A DNA stretch of 64,000 nt. It comes from Rubrobacter indicoceani (GTDB lineage: Bacteria > Actinomycetota > Rubrobacteria > Rubrobacterales > Rubrobacteraceae). This document shows, piece by piece, positions 16,987 through 26,244 of the stretch; position 1 is the stretch's first letter, and every line of letters starts with the position of its first letter. Made by a program: the position numbers and the translations under genes. Under the pieces are notes generated by a model. It was not told the origin of the DNA, ran no database searches, and saw only the letters and a program-made list of their open reading frames with translations. Location of the stretch: assembly GCF_003568865.1 (NCBI RefSeq), contig NZ_CP031116.1, positions 1-64,000 of the forward strand, written 5' to 3'.

Positions 16987-18713
16987 CGTTCTGCGGCGGC
17001 TTCCCCGAGCCCCTTGCGGTATGTCTCGTAGCGCGACTTCCCGTTGGCCTTGGCGCGGTACATGGCGAGATCCGCCCGGCGCAGGAGATCCCGCCCCGAA
17101 CCCTGCTCGTCTTCGCAGATGGTCGCAACACCGATGCTCGGGGTGATGGAGATCTCACCCCCCGCTTTTCTGCACCGCAGGGGTCTCTGGAAGGCTTCGA
17201 GGATGCGTTCGGCCAGCCGTCCGGCCCTCTCCGAAGCCCCGGCCCCTTCAAGAATAACGGTGAACTCGTCGCCGCCCAGCCGCGCTGCAAGGTCGTCGGG
17301 GCCGAGGCACTCCCTGAGGCGGGCGGCCGCCGCGACGAGCAGTTCGTCCCCGGCCTCGTGACCGTAACGGTCGTTGACGAGCTTGAAATCGTCGAGGTCG
17401 AGAAAGAGCATCGCGGCCGTCTTCGCCTCCCGCTCGATGAGACCGGAGAGGTGGTCCATGAGCCTTGCGCGGTTCGGGAGGTTCGTCAGGTAGTCGTGAA
17501 AGGCCCGGTGTTCCAGCTTCCGTTCAAGGCTCCGGCGGCCCGTTACGTCGAGAGCGACCCCTATAACGCCCTCGACCGCGCCGTCTGCATCGAAGAGCGG
17601 CGAGTAGCGGGTCTCGAACGAGAGACCGTCTATCTCGACCGTGTCCTCCACCACCTCGCCGTTGAGGGCGCGCACGTTGTTCTCCAGGATGCGCGGGTGG
17701 TCCGGGTGCAACTCAAAGACCGACCGCCCGATGATGCCGTCCGCCCTCGGCGGGAACAGTTCGAGGCCCTTCCCCTCGGCGAAGGTGAACACCCCTTCGG
17801 AGTCGAGGGCGAAGAGGATCAGCGGCGCAGCTCCCGTTGCGGCCCGGCGGCGGGCCTCGCTTTTGCGGAGGGCTTCCTCGGCCTGCACGTGCCGGGTAAC
17901 GTCGCGGGTGTTGACGACTATGGCCCGGACGTCCGGATCGTCGCAGAGGTTGTTGCTCCGGGACTCGAAGTGCCGCCAGGAGCCGTCGGCGTGTCGCATG
18001 CGAAACCGGACAGGGCCGGTCTCCCCCGGGGTCGCGATGCTCTCTGTCACCGATTCGATGATCTTCGGTGCGTCCTCGGGGTGCACGAACCGGAGCGGGT
18101 CGCCACCGGTCGCCTCCCGGTGGGCGTAGCCGAGCGTACGCTCGACGTTCGGGCTCTCGTAGCGCGGCGTGCCGTCCGGCTCGAGGATCGTGATCATCTC
18201 CGAGCCGTACTGGGCGAGGATGGCCCGGAGGCTGCGCTCGCTCTCGAGGTGCGCCGCCGAGCGCCGGACGCGCTCCGTGATGTCCCGCTGCACGGAGATC
18301 CAGTACGCAGGCCGCGTCCCGGCACCCGCCTCCGGAACCACCGGAAAGATGTCCAGCTCCACCCAGAAGGTCTCGCCGCTCTTCCGGTAGTTCAGAAGCT
18401 CCGTCTTTACGGACTCCCCGGCGTCGAGCGCGCGGCGTATCCGGTCTAGACGCTCCCGGTCGGTCCCGGTCCCCTGCAGGATGCGCGGCGTCCGGCCGAC
18501 GACCTCCTCCCGGGAGTAGCCGGTCATCCTGCAGAAAGCGTCGTTGACGTGGACTATCTCCGGTGCGCCGCCACCGAGGGGCCGGTCTCCGGTTACGATC
18601 ACGGCGTCGTTCGCTCGCTCCAGCACGAACCCGAGAAAGCTCTCCGACCGACCGCCGAAGGCATCGCCGGGCCCGACCCCTTTCCCGGCCCCCTCTTTGG
18701 GGTGATCCTCCAT
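16983..18713 (-). CDS. Diguanylate cyclase with three PAS domains
   Basis: 576 residues from the ATG at 18713, chosen because GGGAAGGGAGTGGT precedes it. Three PAS domains are visible: about residues 22-150 (NDAFCRMTGYSREEVVGRTP and RILQG), 165-270 (SPNVERTLGYAHREA) and 285-400 (LFPPRADGIIGRSVFELH). A GGDEF domain follows with DYLTNLPNRARLMDHLSGL and LGGDEFTVIL. The active-site signature is intact, so c-di-GMP synthesis is expected. The inhibitory RxxD site before GGDEF is missing (GPDD instead). The first PAS has GRTPRILQG, so it lacks the LOV photoreactive cysteine. No TM helices; it is soluble. Confidence 0.93.
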   Translation of the reverse strand: MEDHPKEGAGKGVGPGDAFGGRSESFLGFVLERANDAVIVTGDRPLGGGAPEIVHVNDAFCRMTGYSREEVVGRTPRILQGTGTDRERLDRIRRALDAGESVKTELLNYRKSGETFWVELDIFPVVPEAGAGTRPAYWISVQRDITERVRRSAAHLESERSLRAILAQYGSEMITILEPDGTPRYESPNVERTLGYAHREATGGDPLRFVHPEDAPKIIESVTESIATPGETGPVRFRMRHADGSWRHFESRSNNLCDDPDVRAIVVNTRDVTRHVQAEEALRKSEARRRAATGAAPLILFALDSEGVFTFAEGKGLELFPPRADGIIGRSVFELHPDHPRILENNVRALNGEVVEDTVEIDGLSFETRYSPLFDADGAVEGVIGVALDVTGRRSLERKLEHRAFHDYLTNLPNRARLMDHLSGLIEREAKTAAMLFLDLDDFKLVNDRYGHEAGDELLVAAAARLRECLGPDDLAARLGGDEFTVILEGAGASERAGRLAERILEAFQRPLRCRKAGGEISITPSIGVATICEDEQGSGRDLLRRADLAMYRAKANGKSRYETYRKGLGEAAAER

Positions 18714-19015
18714 ACCACTCCCTTCCCGTCCTGCATCCGTTCGGCCCCGCAAAACCCCACCGCCCCTCGACCGCGTTTGCATAAGCCAGGCGACCGTGGC
18801 CCGGGGTCTCACCGGGAGCCTCGCGGCCCGTCGGGGTGCTGCAGAACACTTCGTCTTGCCATCTTACGACAGGTTGCCGGTCTGCCGGGCCCCAAAACCG
18901 CAAAACCCGCATATCCAGGCCCGGTTCTTCAGGCCCGACCGGGCGAGGGGCAGCCGCTCCGGCGGCGATAGAATAAGCTGCACGACTTCCGGGCGCGACA
19001 AGAACAGGGGGCTGC

Positions 19016-19699
19016 ATGGGTTTCTTCGGTGATATCGGTAGGGAAGGGAGCCGGGTCGTCGGCGCGCCCTCGATCCTGTCCGCGGACTTTGCGCACCTCG
19101 CAGACGAGGTAGCCCGGGCGCGGTCCGGCGGGGCGACCCTTGTTCACTTCGACGTGATGGACAATCACTTCGTCCCGAACCTCACCATCGGCCCCCCCGT
19201 GGCGGCGAGCCTCGTCGCGGCGACCGACCTCCCCGTGGACGTCCACCTCATGGTCGAAAACCCGGATAACCTGATCCCGGCCTTCGCCGACGCCGGGGTC
19301 GCCTCGATCTCGGTCCATGCCGAAGCGGTCGTACACCTGCACCGGACCCTCACCGCCATCCGCGAGGTTGGCTGCGAGGCGGGCGTCGTCCTTAACCCCG
19401 CGACCCCGCCCGAGGCCGTTGAGTGGGTTCTGCCCGAGGTCGACTACGTTCTCGTTATGACCGTCAACCCCGGCTTCGGGGGGCAGAGCTTTATTCCGCA
19501 GATGCTAAAGAAGATCCGGCGCATAAAGCAGATGACCGACGCCCCCGTAGAGGTAGACGGCGGCATCACCGCCGAGACCGCGCCGCGGGTGGTCGAGGCC
19601 GGGGCGCGGGTGCTCGTTGCGGGCTCCGCCGTCTTCAGGGGCGACCCGGAAGCGGAGATGCGCCGCATTATCGGGGCCGGTGAGTCGGGCCTCGGATAG
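19016..19699 (+). CDS. rpe: Ribulose-phosphate 3-epimerase
   Basis: 227 residues. The TIM-barrel signatures [53 protein letters not shown] and [11 protein letters not shown] give the metal-binding His/Asp residues and phosphate-binding glycines. It interconverts ribulose 5-phosphate and xylulose 5-phosphate. It is convergent with the GH65 gene. Together with transketolase and glucose-6-phosphate isomerase further along it fits a pentose-phosphate link for the carbohydrate cluster. Confidence 0.96.
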   Translation: MGFFGDIGREGSRVVGAPSILSADFAHLADEVARARSGGATLVHFDVMDNHFVPNLTIGPPVAASLVAATDLPVDVHLMVENPDNLIPAFADAGVASISVHAEAVVHLHRTLTAIREVGCEAGVVLNPATPPEAVEWVLPEVDYVLVMTVNPGFGGQSFIPQMLKKIRRIKQMTDAPVEVDGGITAETAPRVVEAGARVLVAGSAVFRGDPEAEMRRIIGAGESGLG

Positions 19700-19729
19700 A
19701 AGTGCATCGTTCCAGGGCCGCCGACCCGC

Positions 19730-22138
19730 TCAGAAAGTATGGCTCTCCCCCGCTTCGAGCGTCTTCTCGCCCCCCTCGGTCATGATGCGCACGGTCTTGC
19801 CGGGGTCGTCGTCTACCCGGACGGTGAGCCTGCCGCCCTCGAGGGACACTTCGAGGCGGGTACCGTGGACCTGCATCGGGAAGCTCATCCCTTCCAGGGG
19901 CTTGACGGGCTTCGGGTCGAAGTGCAGGGCCCCGTCCACCACCCTCGCGCCGAGGTAGCCGCGCTGGATAAGGTCCAGCGTCCCGGCCATCACCCCGAGG
20001 TGGATGCCCTCCTTTGTCGTGCCGCCCTGCACGTCCCCGACGTCGCTCTCGAGGGCGATGAGGTAGCGTTCCCAGGAGCTCTCGGGGTCTATCCCGGCCA
20101 GAACCCCGGCGTGGGCTATAAAGCTCAGGGTCGAGCCGTGCGAGGTCCGCTCGTCGTAGTACTCGATGTTCCTGAGGACCATCTCGGGGGTGTACTCGTA
20201 GCCGAGGGCTTCAAGGGTTTCCCTGATCTCCTCCTCCGAGAAAAGAAAGAAGATAAGGACGGTGTCGGCCTGTTTGGCGAGCTTGTAGCGGTCCGGGTCG
20301 TCGCCCTCGGCCTTGAGGATCCGGTCGAGACGCTGGATGTTGTCGTACTTCTCGCGGTAGGCGTCCCAGTCAAGGTCTTCCAGCGCGTCGTAGCCCTCGA
20401 ACTGGCTTATGACCTCGCCGTTCTCCGTGTCGTGAAACGGGACGAACATCTTCTCGCTCATCTCGGCGAAGCGTTCTATCTCCCTGTCCGTCAGGCCGGT
20501 TTTCGCAAGGACGGACCTCCGGAGGCGGGCGGGCAACCCGTCGAGCATCCGGCGGACGGTCGTCGAGATCCAGGCGACCATCACGTTGGTGTAGGCGTTG
20601 TTTCTGAGCCCTTCCTCTTCCGAGTCGGGGTATTTCTCGTGGAATTCGTCCGGCCCCATGACGCCGTGTATCTCGTAGCGGCCGCGAGCGGGGTTGAAGT
20701 GGGCGATGCTCGCCCAGAAGCGGGCTATCTCGACCATCATCTCGGCCCCGTACTCGTTCAGGAACTCATCGTCGCCCGACGCCTCGTAGTAGCGCCAGAT
20801 GTTGTAGAAGATGGCGGCGCTGACGTGCCGCTGGTTGTGGCTCGCGTCCGGGTCCCAGTTTCCGGAGTTGGGGTTGAGGTGCACGACCTGCGTCTCCTCC
20901 CCGCCCCCCGAACCGCTCTGCCAGGGGTACATCGCCCCCCGGTAGCCGGATTCTTTCGCCAGGGCGCGGGCCTCGTCGAGCCGACGGTAGCGGTACATGA
21001 GGAGCGAGCGCGTGATCCTCGGCAGCCGGAGGTTCAGGAACGGGTAGACGTAGAGTTCGTCCCAGAAGATGTGCCCCCGGTAGGCTTCGCCGTTGAGGCC
21101 GCGAGCGGGGACGCCGGCGTCGAGGTCGGTGGTGTGCGGGGAGCAGACCTGCAGAACGTGGTACGCGTGGAGGCGGTGAAGAAGCTGCACCCGCTCGTCG
21201 TTCGGGACGGAGATATCGCAGACATCCCAGAGCTCGGCCCAGGCCCGGGAGTGGCCGTCGAGGGCTTCGGCGAAGCTCGGGAACCGGCGGGCAGCCTGTC
21301 CGGCGTTTGTGAGCGGCTCGGTGATCGCGTGATCGTGCGAGGTAAAGAACCCGACCATCTTCTCGACCCGGATGGGGGTCCCCTCCTCGGCCTCGAAGGT
21401 GAGAACCTGGTGGATGTAGTCCGACATCTGAAAGAGCGAACGGTCCACCGGAAGCACGGTGCGCCCCCGGTAGACTCGGGTCCTCGCCGCCTCTGCGACG
21501 TAGATGCGCGACTGCCTCGTGCGCGAGAGGAGGCCGATGATCTCCGGCCCGAAGGTCCGCGGTGAGACGGGGTCGAGGTGGCGGCCTTCAAGGTCGCGGT
21601 AACGGGCGACCCCCCGGTTTGTTACGCGACCGTCGAGCGCGGAGATGATCTCGACCTCCCCCGACCAGTTCTCCGGCGTTATCCTCCACTCCATCGCCCC
21701 GAGGTGCCGGTCGGCCATGCTGACGAACCGCCTCGTCTCGAGGAGCGTGACGCGCCCCCGGTCGTCCTTCAGGCGCACACGGCGCTTGAGGACGGCGTTT
21801 TTTATGTCGAGCTCGTGTTTGTACTCAAGGAACTCCACGTTTCCGGCGCCGAGCGCGTTCTGGCCCTCGATGCGCAGCTCCAGCAGCAGCCAGTTCGGGA
21901 GGTTTACAAGGTCTTCGTTCAGGACGGGGACGCCGTCCATTATGGTCGTCTCGCGGTTGTAGCCGCCGTGCATGTAGGTGCCGGGGTAGTGAACGCCCCC
22001 TGCCTCGGCCCAGGCAAAGGTCCCGCGAGTGCAGAAGTACCCGTTCCCGGTCGACGTGAGGGCCTCGCGAAGCCCCTCGTCGTCCGGCTCGAACCCGTCG
22101 TACAGGAGAGTCCAGCCCTTCTCTGCCCTGTTTGTCAT
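19730..22138 (-). CDS. Glycoside hydrolase family 65 phosphorylase (trehalose/kojibiose/maltose type)
   Basis: 802 residues from the ATG at 22138. GH65 features: GLNGEAYRGHIFWDELYVYP in the (alpha/alpha)6 barrel, MYPWQSGSGGGEETQ, the catalytic acid Glu in HGVMGPDEFHEKYPDS, NNAYTNVM, and LAKQADTVL, which contributes to phosphate binding in phosphorylases. Phosphorolysis of an alpha-glucobiose to beta-glucose 1-phosphate and glucose is expected; trehalose is favoured only because the next gene upstream is trehalose-phosphatase. It is the last gene of the long minus-strand carbohydrate block. Confidence 0.9.
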   Translation of the reverse strand: MTNRAEKGWTLLYDGFEPDDEGLREALTSTGNGYFCTRGTFAWAEAGGVHYPGTYMHGGYNRETTIMDGVPVLNEDLVNLPNWLLLELRIEGQNALGAGNVEFLEYKHELDIKNAVLKRRVRLKDDRGRVTLLETRRFVSMADRHLGAMEWRITPENWSGEVEIISALDGRVTNRGVARYRDLEGRHLDPVSPRTFGPEIIGLLSRTRQSRIYVAEAARTRVYRGRTVLPVDRSLFQMSDYIHQVLTFEAEEGTPIRVEKMVGFFTSHDHAITEPLTNAGQAARRFPSFAEALDGHSRAWAELWDVCDISVPNDERVQLLHRLHAYHVLQVCSPHTTDLDAGVPARGLNGEAYRGHIFWDELYVYPFLNLRLPRITRSLLMYRYRRLDEARALAKESGYRGAMYPWQSGSGGGEETQVVHLNPNSGNWDPDASHNQRHVSAAIFYNIWRYYEASGDDEFLNEYGAEMMVEIARFWASIAHFNPARGRYEIHGVMGPDEFHEKYPDSEEEGLRNNAYTNVMVAWISTTVRRMLDGLPARLRRSVLAKTGLTDREIERFAEMSEKMFVPFHDTENGEVISQFEGYDALEDLDWDAYREKYDNIQRLDRILKAEGDDPDRYKLAKQADTVLIFFLFSEEEIRETLEALGYEYTPEMVLRNIEYYDERTSHGSTLSFIAHAGVLAGIDPESSWERYLIALESDVGDVQGGTTKEGIHLGVMAGTLDLIQRGYLGARVVDGALHFDPKPVKPLEGMSFPMQVHGTRLEVSLEGGRLTVRVDDDPGKTVRIMTEGGEKTLEAGESHTF

Positions 22139-22251
22139 GCCAGCCCCTTTTGTCGGCTTTCCCGTCGGCTTTCCCGGCCGAATTTCCCCTGCAAGCATAC
22201 CTTACCCGGACATCTCTCCGCCCGCCCCCCGGCGAGCGCCTCCTGCGTTCT

Positions 22252-23073
22252 CTACCGGGCGAGCGCGTCCAGAAACGTCTCGACCTCATCCACGTTGTCG
22301 AGGGCGTAGTCGGCGGCGGTGGTGCGTCCGGCGTCCGGGTCCGAGCGGTCGCCGACGTAGATGCCGAGGCCGCCGCCGCGTTCGGCAAGGGCACGAAAGG
22401 CGTCCTCGTCGGTAACGTCGTCTCCGATGTAGATCGGCACGACATCGTCGTCTTCGCCGTCGAGCTGCAGGATCTCGAGCAGGTAGAGAACGGCCCGGCC
22501 CTTGTTCCAGTCAACCTTCGGCTGGAGCTCGAATACCATCTTGCCCGGCGTAACCTTCACACCGTCCGGGTCGTCCTCGAGGATGCCCTCGACGGCCCGC
22601 TTCACCTTCGGGTGGTCTTCTTCGGAAGCCCGCCGGTAGTGGACCGCGACCGACGCCTTCTTGTTCTCAAAAGAGACCCCTTCAATGTCCTTGAGTTCCT
22701 CCGACAGCCGGTTACGGACCCTGTCCAGCAACTCGTCGTGGCCGCTTGCGGCGTCGTGCTCGATGGTCCCTTCGGTCGGAGACCAGATATCGAAGCCGTG
22801 GCTTCCGGCGACGATCATGTCATCGAGGCCCATAAGCTCCTGAACGACCTCCGTATCGCGCCCGCTCACCACGCAGACGGTGCAGCGTCCGGCGAGCTCC
22901 TTTACCACGCGCTGCATGTTCTCGGTGATGACCGCGTCCATCGGGTTCTCCACGATGGGCGAAAGCGTCCCGTCGTAGTCAAGGAAAACGGCGAGCTTTC
23001 TGCCCGCAAGCCGCCGGTTTACCTCGGCCTCGTGCTCGACTGCGTGCGGCAGGTCTTTTATCTCTCCGGACAT
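22252..23073 (-). CDS. otsB: Trehalose-6-phosphate phosphatase
   Basis: 273 residues, HAD superfamily. Motif I is VFLDYDGTLSPIVENP, followed by VCVVSGRD, the substrate-cap region GSHGFDIWSPTEG, and motif IV YIGDDVTDEDAFRAL. It dephosphorylates trehalose 6-phosphate to trehalose. A good ribosome binding site (AGAGGAGACAGG) precedes the ATG. No OtsA synthase is in the window. It sits between the glycerol genes and the GH65 phosphorylase, so trehalose synthesis and breakdown enzymes are side by side. Confidence 0.94.
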   Translation of the reverse strand: MSGEIKDLPHAVEHEAEVNRRLAGRKLAVFLDYDGTLSPIVENPMDAVITENMQRVVKELAGRCTVCVVSGRDTEVVQELMGLDDMIVAGSHGFDIWSPTEGTIEHDAASGHDELLDRVRNRLSEELKDIEGVSFENKKASVAVHYRRASEEDHPKVKRAVEGILEDDPDGVKVTPGKMVFELQPKVDWNKGRAVLYLLEILQLDGEDDDVVPIYIGDDVTDEDAFRALAERGGGLGIYVGDRSDPDAGRTTAADYALDNVDEVETFLDALAR

Positions 23074-23124
23074 CCTGTCTCCTCTGGCTCTCTGAGAACT
23101 TTCCCTTTGCTTGACGGAGGCTGT

Positions 23125-23313
23125 TTACCCGCCGACCGGGCTTACCATGATCCAACACCCGCCGGCGATTCGCTCCCGGCCCTCCGTGACCTCCGGGCGC
23201 AGCTCACGAACGGCTCTAGCGTGAGACAGGGCCCTGAGTTCCTCCGTTTCGAGAAGCGTTCCGTCGAGGTCGGAGACAAAGCCGGAGATGCCCCGGCGTC
23301 CCTCGCCCGGCAC
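23125..23313 (-). pseudogene. Truncated HAD hydrolase (N-terminal fragment, 62 aa)
   Basis: A GTG at 23313, 2 nt after the glpD stop and preceded by GGGAG, opens a 62-residue frame with GISGFVSDLDGTLLETEELR. This is the HAD motif I and the start of a beta-phosphoglucomutase-like cap. It then runs into GRERIAGGCWIMVSPVGG and stops. A HAD enzyme needs about 200 residues, so the rest has been lost. It is still in the operon with a good start site and may be translated. Confidence 0.7.
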
Positions 23314-23315
23314 TT

Positions 23316-25079
23316 CTAGCTCCCGGAGCTTCCGGCAGGGACCACGTCGCCGTTGCGGTAGGCCCTGGGGGTGTAGCGCGTGATCCACTCCCGGTACTCG
23401 TCGACCTCCCTGCGGGCCCGCTCCTCGCTCCAGCCGAGGTGCTCGACACAGACCCTTGCAGCCGCCTCGTCCACGTCGAGGGCGACGGTCGGCCCGTAGG
23501 AGACCATCGTACGCCTGAGAAGAACGTCGGCGAGCTTCACGGCCATCTCGCGCCGGAAGGCGTAGAGAACCTCGCAGCCCAGGAGCGCGGTCGCGACCTT
23601 CGGGTCGTCTGAGAGCGGGGTCTCGAGCGACTCGTCGTCCCCGGCCTCTGCGAGCACGTCGTAGGCCCGCGCCCCGTAGAGCTTTACGAGGCGGCGCGAG
23701 AGCACGTCCGACAGGCCGCTCTTCAGACGGAACTCGTTTGCGAAGCGGTCGAGGTCTGCGGTCTTGCCCCCCGGAAGCGGCACGCGGTCGGTCGCGCTCT
23801 TCGGCCCTTTCAGCCCGAGCTTTTTATAGACCACGTCCGTCGCCTGCCGCCCGAGGTTCCGGTAGGTCGTGAGCTTGCCGCCGATAACAGAGAGCAGTCC
23901 TTCCGCGTTCGGGCCGCCGCCCCGGACCTTCATCCGGCCCCCGGCGGCGGACTTGCCCGTCGCGTGGTCGAAGACGACGTGGCTTCTGGATATAGACCCT
24001 TCGGAGCCGGACGGTGCGGACGGCAGCGGCCTCACGCCGGAGTAGGTGAACAGCACGGAGTCGCGGGTCAGGCGGGCGGTCGGGATAACATAGTTCGTCT
24101 CATCTATAAGGTACTGAATCTCGTCCTCGGTCGCCCGGACGTAGTCGAGGTCGTCGCGGTAGCGGAAGTCGGTCGTGCCGATCAGGTACGAACCGTTCCA
24201 CGGCACGATAAAGTACGGTCGTCCGTCCTTGCGGGCCTCGACGTAGACGGCGGTCTTCGGCGCGCCGGGGAACTCGTCCACGACGATGTGGCTCCCCTTC
24301 GTGCCGCCGATCATCCGCCCGTCGTCGCCGGGGTTCTCGCTCCCGGCCTCCAGGCTCACGGAACCGGAGCCGCCGAGGACCCGGTCGACCCACGGACCAG
24401 CGACGTTGATGGTGACGGGGGCGCGCACGGAGTACGTCCCGCCGTCTATGTTGTCCTCTATCTCGACCCCGACGACCTTCTTTCCGCCGTTCTCGAAGAT
24501 AAGGTCTCTGACCCCGGCGTAGGTGATCACCGTCGCGCCGTTCTCGACGGCCGAGACGGCGTTCTCGACGGCGACCCTTTCTGCGTACTCGACCTGCGCG
24601 TCGTAGTAGGTCGCCGCGCCTTCGAGGCCTTCGGGGTTGAGGCCGGGGTACTCGGCTAGGGCTTCGTCGCGGGAGAGCATCCTGTGGTTCGGGACGGACT
24701 TATCGTAGGAGAGGACATCGTAGGCCAGCATGCCGAGACGGATCATCTTCGGTCCGCGCGAGGAACGGTCGTAGATCGGCACGACGAACTTCAGGGGCTT
24801 TACGAGGTGCGGCGAGGTATGGAGCATGATCTCCCGGTCGCGGAGCGACTCCCGAACAAGCGGGACTTCGTAATGCTCCAGGTAGCGCAATCCGCCGTGA
24901 ATGAGGCGCGTAGCCCACTGCGTGGTGCCGGAGGCGATATCGCCCTTGTCCACCATCAGAACCCTGAGGCCGCGCATCGAAGCGTCGCGGGCGATGCCGC
25001 AGCCGTTAATCCCGGCCCCGACGACTATAAGATCAAAGGTCTTCCCTTCGAGGCTTGCAAATATCTCTTCTCTTCTCAT
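23316..25079 (-). CDS. glpD: Aerobic glycerol-3-phosphate dehydrogenase (FAD)
   Basis: 587 residues, near full GlpD length. The N-terminal FAD fold is LIVVGAGINGCGIARDASMR, then KGDIASGTTQWATRLIHGG and RYLEHYE; later VINVAGPWVDRV-like (TINVAGPWVDRVLG), KGSHIVVDEF and GGKLTTYRNLGRQATD. The C-terminal cap domain is present. It oxidises glycerol 3-phosphate to dihydroxyacetone phosphate and passes electrons to quinone at the membrane. It is downstream of gpsA, in the same direction. Confidence 0.93.
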   Translation of the reverse strand: MRREEIFASLEGKTFDLIVVGAGINGCGIARDASMRGLRVLMVDKGDIASGTTQWATRLIHGGLRYLEHYEVPLVRESLRDREIMLHTSPHLVKPLKFVVPIYDRSSRGPKMIRLGMLAYDVLSYDKSVPNHRMLSRDEALAEYPGLNPEGLEGAATYYDAQVEYAERVAVENAVSAVENGATVITYAGVRDLIFENGGKKVVGVEIEDNIDGGTYSVRAPVTINVAGPWVDRVLGGSGSVSLEAGSENPGDDGRMIGGTKGSHIVVDEFPGAPKTAVYVEARKDGRPYFIVPWNGSYLIGTTDFRYRDDLDYVRATEDEIQYLIDETNYVIPTARLTRDSVLFTYSGVRPLPSAPSGSEGSISRSHVVFDHATGKSAAGGRMKVRGGGPNAEGLLSVIGGKLTTYRNLGRQATDVVYKKLGLKGPKSATDRVPLPGGKTADLDRFANEFRLKSGLSDVLSRRLVKLYGARAYDVLAEAGDDESLETPLSDDPKVATALLGCEVLYAFRREMAVKLADVLLRRTMVSYGPTVALDVDEAAARVCVEHLGWSEERARREVDEYREWITRYTPRAYRNGDVVPAGSSGS

Positions 25080-25134
25080 TCGAGACTCCGTTCCTTTGAT
25101 CTACAATCGTTCCTGTAATCACGTCCGGCAGGTA

Positions 25135-26202
25135 TTATCCCCGACCCTCACCCCCGAAGAACATCCCCCAGGGCATATCCAGCGGCTCGTCCCGCTCGAT
25201 GATGTCATAGAGATGCCGGAGCAGCGGAAAATCTTCCTGAGCCACCTCACCGCGCCCGGTCAGTTTCTCAAGCGCGCCGCCGATCACGCGAATCGCCGCG
25301 ACGCCTTCTAGGGTTACGCCGCGCATTCTGTTGTCCCGGACTTCGGAGAACGGCACGCCCGCCCCGACAAGCCGCCCGGCCTTGACGTTACGGCCTCCCA
25401 TCGTGGTTACGAACATATCCCCCACGCCCGGCAGTCCCCAGGGAGTAGCCGGGTCGCCGCCGAGCAGCTCCATCCACCTTCCAAGCTCGCGGGTCGCCTG
25501 CCCGAACAGCGCGGCGGCATAGTTGTAGCGGACGTATCTATCGTCCTGCTTGCCCTCTTTATCGAGCAGCCCGTCGGCAAAACCGCCCCCGAAGGCATAG
25601 CAGTTCTTTGTCGCGGCGCAGACCTCGGAGCCGATGAAATCGGTTGAAGTCCAGATGTGGTAGTAGTCGGTTCGGAAGGTTCGGGCGAGTTCGTCCAGGA
25701 CGCTCTGATCCAGCCCGGTAAACACAACGCACGTCTCGTGCCGGACGGCGACTTCACCCGCGATAGCGGGGCCGACGATGGCGGAGATGGAGACTTTGTC
25801 CCGCAGTTCGTCCGGGAGCGCGGCGGCCAGTACGTCCGGCAGGATGCGGAGGTTTCCGCTGTCGTCGGCTTCGAGCCCCTTTGTTACGGCGATGAGCTTC
25901 ATGCCGGGCTTGAGCAGCCGGCTGAACTGCTCCCCGGCCCAGTGGACCCCGAAGGAGTTGACGCCGCTTATGGCTATGTCGGTCCCGGCAAAGGCCTCTT
26001 CGGCCTCTTCGAGGTAATAGCCCTTCACCCCGTCCGGGAGCTTCAGGTCGAGGCCGGGGTGGACGCCGGAGGACTTTATGGAATCTATTACCTCGCGGTC
26101 GAGGTGCGTCCCGACGAGGCGGATTTCGTGGCCATTGTCGTGGAGGGGGAAGGCGAGCGCGCTCGCCATGATTCCGGCCCCAAGTACGCTGACGGTCGTC
26201 AC
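25135..26202 (-). CDS. gpsA: NAD(P)-dependent glycerol-3-phosphate dehydrogenase (GpsA family)
   Basis: 355 residues from a GTG preceded by AGGAGGACTG. The N-terminal nucleotide fold is VSVLGAGIMASALAFPLHDN. It has Ala-Ser where most GpsA proteins have a third glycine region, so it is somewhat atypical. Later signatures are VTKGLEAD, VGPAIAGEVA, ATKNCYAFGGGFADGL and LPGVGDMFVTTMGGRN. It interconverts glycerol 3-phosphate and dihydroxyacetone phosphate. Embedded between an FGGY kinase and glpD, it could oxidise a different polyol phosphate here. Confidence 0.88.
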   Translation of the reverse strand: MTTVSVLGAGIMASALAFPLHDNGHEIRLVGTHLDREVIDSIKSSGVHPGLDLKLPDGVKGYYLEEAEEAFAGTDIAISGVNSFGVHWAGEQFSRLLKPGMKLIAVTKGLEADDSGNLRILPDVLAAALPDELRDKVSISAIVGPAIAGEVAVRHETCVVFTGLDQSVLDELARTFRTDYYHIWTSTDFIGSEVCAATKNCYAFGGGFADGLLDKEGKQDDRYVRYNYAAALFGQATRELGRWMELLGGDPATPWGLPGVGDMFVTTMGGRNVKAGRLVGAGVPFSEVRDNRMRGVTLEGVAAIRVIGGALEKLTGRGEVAQEDFPLLRHLYDIIERDEPLDMPWGMFFGGEGRG

Positions 26203-26244
26203 GCTTTATCAGTCCTCCTGTCGCTTCGTGTCTTGCCGGACATT

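Noticed and set aside
16983-18713. LOV blue-light photoreceptor domain in the diguanylate cyclase
   Set aside because: The first PAS has GRTPRILQG, without the essential cysteine of GxNCRFLQ, so it is an ordinary PAS.
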